Below are positions 5,335-7,957 of a stretch of 7,957 nucleotides of DNA, one piece after another. Both the position numbers and the translations under genes were made by a program. Position 1 is the stretch's first letter. Every line of letters begins with the position of its first letter. This DNA comes from Patescibacteria group bacterium (GTDB lineage: Bacteria; Patescibacteriota; Patescibacteriia; WFTA01; S139-112), in the NCBI GenBank assembly GCA_015485715.1, contig WFTA01000087.1, forward strand, positions 1 to 7,957, read 5' to 3'. The notes beneath the pieces are model-generated. The model saw nothing but the letters and a program-made list of their open reading frames with translations, was not told the origin of the DNA and ran no database searches.

Positions 5335-7833
5335 ATGTATACTTTACAGGACATATTTTTGACTTTTAAAAACAGAGACAAAGTTTGTTTTGTTTATAGA
5401 ACAGATGTCAGAAGATATCATATAACTTATCGTGATTTCTATCTTTCAGCTGTCAGACTGGCAACTTATCTCAAAAGACAAGGAGTTAAAAAAGGAGACA
5501 GAGTGGCTATCTGGGCGCCAAACAGCCCTTTGTGGGCACAGGTTTTCTGGGCCTGTGTTTATATTGGCGCTGTTGTTGTTCCTATTGATTTTATATCAGG
5601 CAGACAGAGAGCTGATGTGATTCTAAAATCTGCCAGACCTAAAGTTCTGTTTCAAAGCAGATTTAAGCCTGATAGATTCAGGAGAGACGATATCTTGCTT
5701 GAAAATTTATCTGTTCAACTTGTGGAAATAGAGAACATAGAAGAGCTGCTGTCTGATGCAGATGAGGGAGCAGTAGAAAAGGTTGCAGATACTGATTTGG
5801 TAGAGCTTGTCTATACTTCTGGCACGACAGGCAACCCCAAAGGCGTACAACTTACTCATAAAAACTTGATAGCTAACATAGATCAGATCAAAAAACACAT
5901 TTATTTAGATGAGAATTACAATTTTTTATCTGTACTGCCTCTTTCACATATGTTTGAGCAGATGGGAGGCTTTTTAGTTCCTTTGTCAGTCGGTGCTAAA
6001 ATAGTATATCTCCAGACATTAAAGCCGTCAGCTTTGATGTCAGCGTTTACACAGGAAGATATATATGCTGTGATGATTGTACCCAGACTTTTACAGGCTT
6101 TGGGCAGATCTATCAAGCTTAAATTTTCAAAGCCTGTTTTACAGAATGTTTTCTACTTTCTAAGAAGTATATCCAGAAAATCTCCTTTTGATAAAAGGAA
6201 GAAATTATTCTTTTTTGTACATAAAAAGTTTGGCAGAAATTTTAAGTTTTTTGTATCAGGGGGCGCAGCACTGGATGAAGGAACAGCACACCTATGGCAG
6301 GATTTGGGGTTTAAAATTATAGAAGGATATGGCCTGTCTGAAACAAGTCCGGTGCTGACTGCTAATCCTGAAGACAAACCCAAGATAAAGTCAGCAGGCG
6401 TTCCTCTTGAAGGTGTGGATATTAAAATTGCAGGTGATGGGGAGATTTTAGTCAAAGGAGATAATGTATTTACAGGGTATTGGGAAAATGAGCAGGCAAG
6501 CAGAGATGCATTTACAGATGATGGATATTTTAAAACAGGAGATATAGGCGAGTTTGACAGTGATGGGTATTTATATATAAAGGGACGAAAAAAGGAGGTG
6601 ATAGTTCTTCCTTCAGGTGTTAATGTTTATCCTGATGATATAGAAGAAGTTTTGGTCAGGCAGCAGGGTGTAAAAGAATGCTGTGTAGTAGGGATAGATA
6701 GAGGAGACGGAGAAGAAGTTTGTGCTGTGATTGTTTTGGAAAAAGGCCTGAAAGAGGAAGATGCAGAAAAGATTATACAGGAGACAAATAAATATCTGGA
6801 CACCTCCAGTCAGATAACATCTTTTTATATTTATCCTGAAGCAGAGCTTCCCAAAACTCCTACTTTGAAAGTCCGCAAATTTATAGTCAAGCAGAAAATC
6901 ACCCAAAAACAAAGTGATGCTTCTCATGCTGGTGACAGATTATATGAAATAATTGCCAGAGTAGCAGGTACATCTCCTGATAAAATATCAGAAGATACCT
7001 GCCTTTACAGGGATTTACATCTTTCTTCTATAGAGAGGCTGGAACTTATAAATATTTTGGAGCAAGAATATAGGATGGATATCAATGAAGAAGATATAGA
7101 TCAGACAACTACAGTGGGAAGATTGCGGGAGATCGTAGAGTTAAGGAGAAAACTTTCATCTGGCATCAGATTCAGATTTTGGACAAACAGCAGGGTGGTG
7201 AAAATTTTAAGAAAATATTTGGGAGATAAATTTCACAGCTTTATTTTATCCTTATTTATTGATTTGCATGTAAAGGGTCTGGATAAAATAAAAAATCTTC
7301 CCCAGCCCGTGATATTTATATCAAACCATCTGAGTTATTTTGACCAGCCGGTAATACTTAAATCAATGCCTGTAGATATCAGGCTAAATACTGCTACAGC
7401 GGCTCGGGAGGAGTTTTTCTTTCCTCAGACAAAAAATATAATAGTTAAGATTTTAACCAGATTCGCTTATGAATATGCAACTGTATGGGGAAATGTATTT
7501 ATGCTGCCGCAGGTGAGGGGATTTAGAAAGTCTCTGCAATATATGGGTAAATTGGCAGATGAAGGTATCAACATACTTATATTTCCGGAAGGAGAAAGAA
7601 GCCGGACAGGAGAGCTTCTTTCTTTTATGCCCGGACTGGGACTTATGGTTAAAGAGCTTAAAATTCCTGTTGTGCCTATAAGGATAAGGGGGCTTGAGAA
7701 AGTATTTCCCAGAGGAGCCAAATGGCCTAGAAAAGGAAAAGTGGAGGTTATATATGGAGATATTATGTATTTTGACAAAGAATCCCCAGATGATATTGTA
7801 AAAATATGTAGAGAGAAAATAGAGAAGATGTAA
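5335..7833 (+). CDS. Acyl-AMP ligase / acyl carrier / 1-acylglycerol-phosphate-type acyltransferase fusion
   Basis: This 832-residue protein has three modules. Residues 1-525 form an AMP-forming long-chain fatty acid ligase: YTSGTTGNPKG (160-170), GYGLSETSP (331-339), TGD (401-403), GRKKEVIVLPSG (417-428), and PKTPTLKVRK with the likely catalytic Lys at 512. Residues about 533-605 form an acyl carrier domain: LHLSSIERLEL, with S565 as the expected phosphopantetheine site, although the usual Asp before it is Ser. Residues about 615-832 form a PlsC/LPLAT acyltransferase: NHLSYFD (HX4D, H665 and D670) and FPEGERSRTG (750-759). E. coli Aas joins similar ligase and acyltransferase units in the opposite order and uses separate ACP. 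The inferred role is fatty-acid activation and transfer to a lysolipid at the membrane. acpS lies 9 nt upstream. Confidence 0.9.
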   Translation: MYTLQDIFLTFKNRDKVCFVYRTDVRRYHITYRDFYLSAVRLATYLKRQGVKKGDRVAIWAPNSPLWAQVFWACVYIGAVVVPIDFISGRQRADVILKSARPKVLFQSRFKPDRFRRDDILLENLSVQLVEIENIEELLSDADEGAVEKVADTDLVELVYTSGTTGNPKGVQLTHKNLIANIDQIKKHIYLDENYNFLSVLPLSHMFEQMGGFLVPLSVGAKIVYLQTLKPSALMSAFTQEDIYAVMIVPRLLQALGRSIKLKFSKPVLQNVFYFLRSISRKSPFDKRKKLFFFVHKKFGRNFKFFVSGGAALDEGTAHLWQDLGFKIIEGYGLSETSPVLTANPEDKPKIKSAGVPLEGVDIKIAGDGEILVKGDNVFTGYWENEQASRDAFTDDGYFKTGDIGEFDSDGYLYIKGRKKEVIVLPSGVNVYPDDIEEVLVRQQGVKECCVVGIDRGDGEEVCAVIVLEKGLKEEDAEKIIQETNKYLDTSSQITSFYIYPEAELPKTPTLKVRKFIVKQKITQKQSDASHAGDRLYEIIARVAGTSPDKISEDTCLYRDLHLSSIERLELINILEQEYRMDINEEDIDQTTTVGRLREIVELRRKLSSGIRFRFWTNSRVVKILRKYLGDKFHSFILSLFIDLHVKGLDKIKNLPQPVIFISNHLSYFDQPVILKSMPVDIRLNTATAAREEFFFPQTKNIIVKILTRFAYEYATVWGNVFMLPQVRGFRKSLQYMGKLADEGINILIFPEGERSRTGELLSFMPGLGLMVKELKIPVVPIRIRGLEKVFPRGAKWPRKGKVEVIYGDIMYFDKESPDDIVKICREKIEKM

Positions 7834-7851
7834 AAATTTTTAATTTTGTAA

Positions 7852-7870
7852 CCCCAGTCATTCGACGGGG
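7852..7870 (+). terminator. Candidate terminator hairpin after the fusion gene
   Basis: CCCC (7852-7855) pairs with GGGG (7867-7870), and GTC (7857-7859) with GAC (7864-7866), leaving a bulged A and an ATTC loop. This 7-bp GC-rich stem stands out in AT-rich DNA, 18 nt after the stop at 7833. The following bases (CAAGTTTTATAAAC) contain only a short T-run, so intrinsic termination is plausible but not textbook. Confidence 0.4.
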
Positions 7871-7886
7871 CAAGTTTTATAAACAA

Positions 7887-7914
7887 TTTTTAATATCTAA
7901 TTTTAAATTTTTAT
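7887..7914 (+). repeat. Short AT-rich 7-bp-unit run at the right end
   Basis: Four adjacent heptamers, TTTTTAA, TATCTAA, TTTTAAA and TTTTTAT, resemble one another and abut the right terminal repeat. This mirrors the 7-bp-unit DNA lying inside the left terminal repeat. The run is short, and in such AT-rich DNA it could be chance. Confidence 0.4.
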
Positions 7915-7957
7915 CCAGCTCCACTTTTCAAGATTATCTGCAGATATGTTGCTTTAA
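7913..7957 (-). repeat. Terminal repeat, right copy (inverted relative to left copy)
   Basis: Reverse complement of 22-66 with three mismatches and a 33-bp identical core at 7921-7953; the 12-bp palindrome is at 7935-7946. On the plus strand it encodes PAPLFKIICRYVAL in frame from 7915 to the edge, matching the outward ORF at the left end. Here that frame has a stop (TAA at 7891-7893) shortly upstream and no ATG, GTG or TTG between, so this copy is not an intact gene start. It is either a gene fragment or a non-coding repeat. Confidence 0.85.

Noticed and set aside
7467..7886. Minus-strand ORF of 139 codons opposite the acyltransferase domain, and other ORFs antisense to the fusion gene
   Set aside because: They lie entirely or mostly opposite a gene with clear catalytic motifs, have no recognisable domains, and have low-complexity Ser/Pro/Leu composition typical of shadow frames.
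22..7957. The whole window as a composite transposon or plasmid-like element bounded by terminal inverted repeats
   Set aside because: No transposase, recombinase or replication gene lies inside, the cargo looks like ordinary envelope and lipid genes, and the right repeat coincides with the window edge. A contig broken at a multicopy sequence explains this more simply.

Overview
The window is AT-rich (roughly one third G+C by eye) and gene-dense. It carries small single-TM and polytopic membrane proteins, short or slightly overlapping gene junctions, and almost no recognisable Shine-Dalgarno sequences. The 112-residue protein at 640-978 resembles a small hypothetical I associate with candidate phyla radiation (Patescibacteria) genomes. 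The VanZ-like, DUF3105-like and membrane-anchored DsbA-like proteins also fit such a genome. I therefore infer an uncultivated CPR-type bacterium with moderate confidence; the lineage within it cannot be read from this window. TGA is used as a stop codon, so the Gracilibacteria/SR1 code does not apply.

Layout. Positions 1-267 hold one copy of a dispersed-looking repeat (22-66), a short ORF leaving the left edge on the minus strand, and low-complexity DNA built from 7-bp units. A compact plus-strand cluster follows (268-3604): VanZ-like protein, small CPR-type hypothetical, single-TM hypothetical, nine-TM hypothetical, and a membrane-anchored HtrA-like protein with a PDZ domain whose catalytic triad appears to be missing. 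Two minus-strand genes (3611-4889) encode a DsbA-type thiol oxidoreductase and a DUF3105-type protein. A divergent intergenic region (4890-5010) with a palindromic double -10 element separates these from a plus-strand pair (5011-7833). That pair is acpS, encoding holo-ACP synthase, and an 832-residue acyl-AMP ligase / acyl carrier / PlsC-type acyltransferase fusion. The right end holds a hairpin, more 7-bp-unit AT-rich DNA, and an inverted second copy of the left-end repeat (7913-7957).

How the genes may work together. The acpS-fusion pair reads as a compact acyl-transfer line. AcpS would install the phosphopantetheine arm, the ligase would activate a free fatty acid, the in-cis carrier would hold it, and the acyltransferase would place it on a lysolipid. 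This would suit an organism that scavenges fatty acids, but that is inference. The remaining genes are mostly envelope proteins: oxidative folding (DsbA-like with DUF3105), an inactive-looking HtrA relative, and several unassigned membrane proteins.

The matching inverted repeats at both extreme ends suggest that this is an assembled contig broken at a multicopy sequence. A mobile unit is less likely, because no transposase is present.
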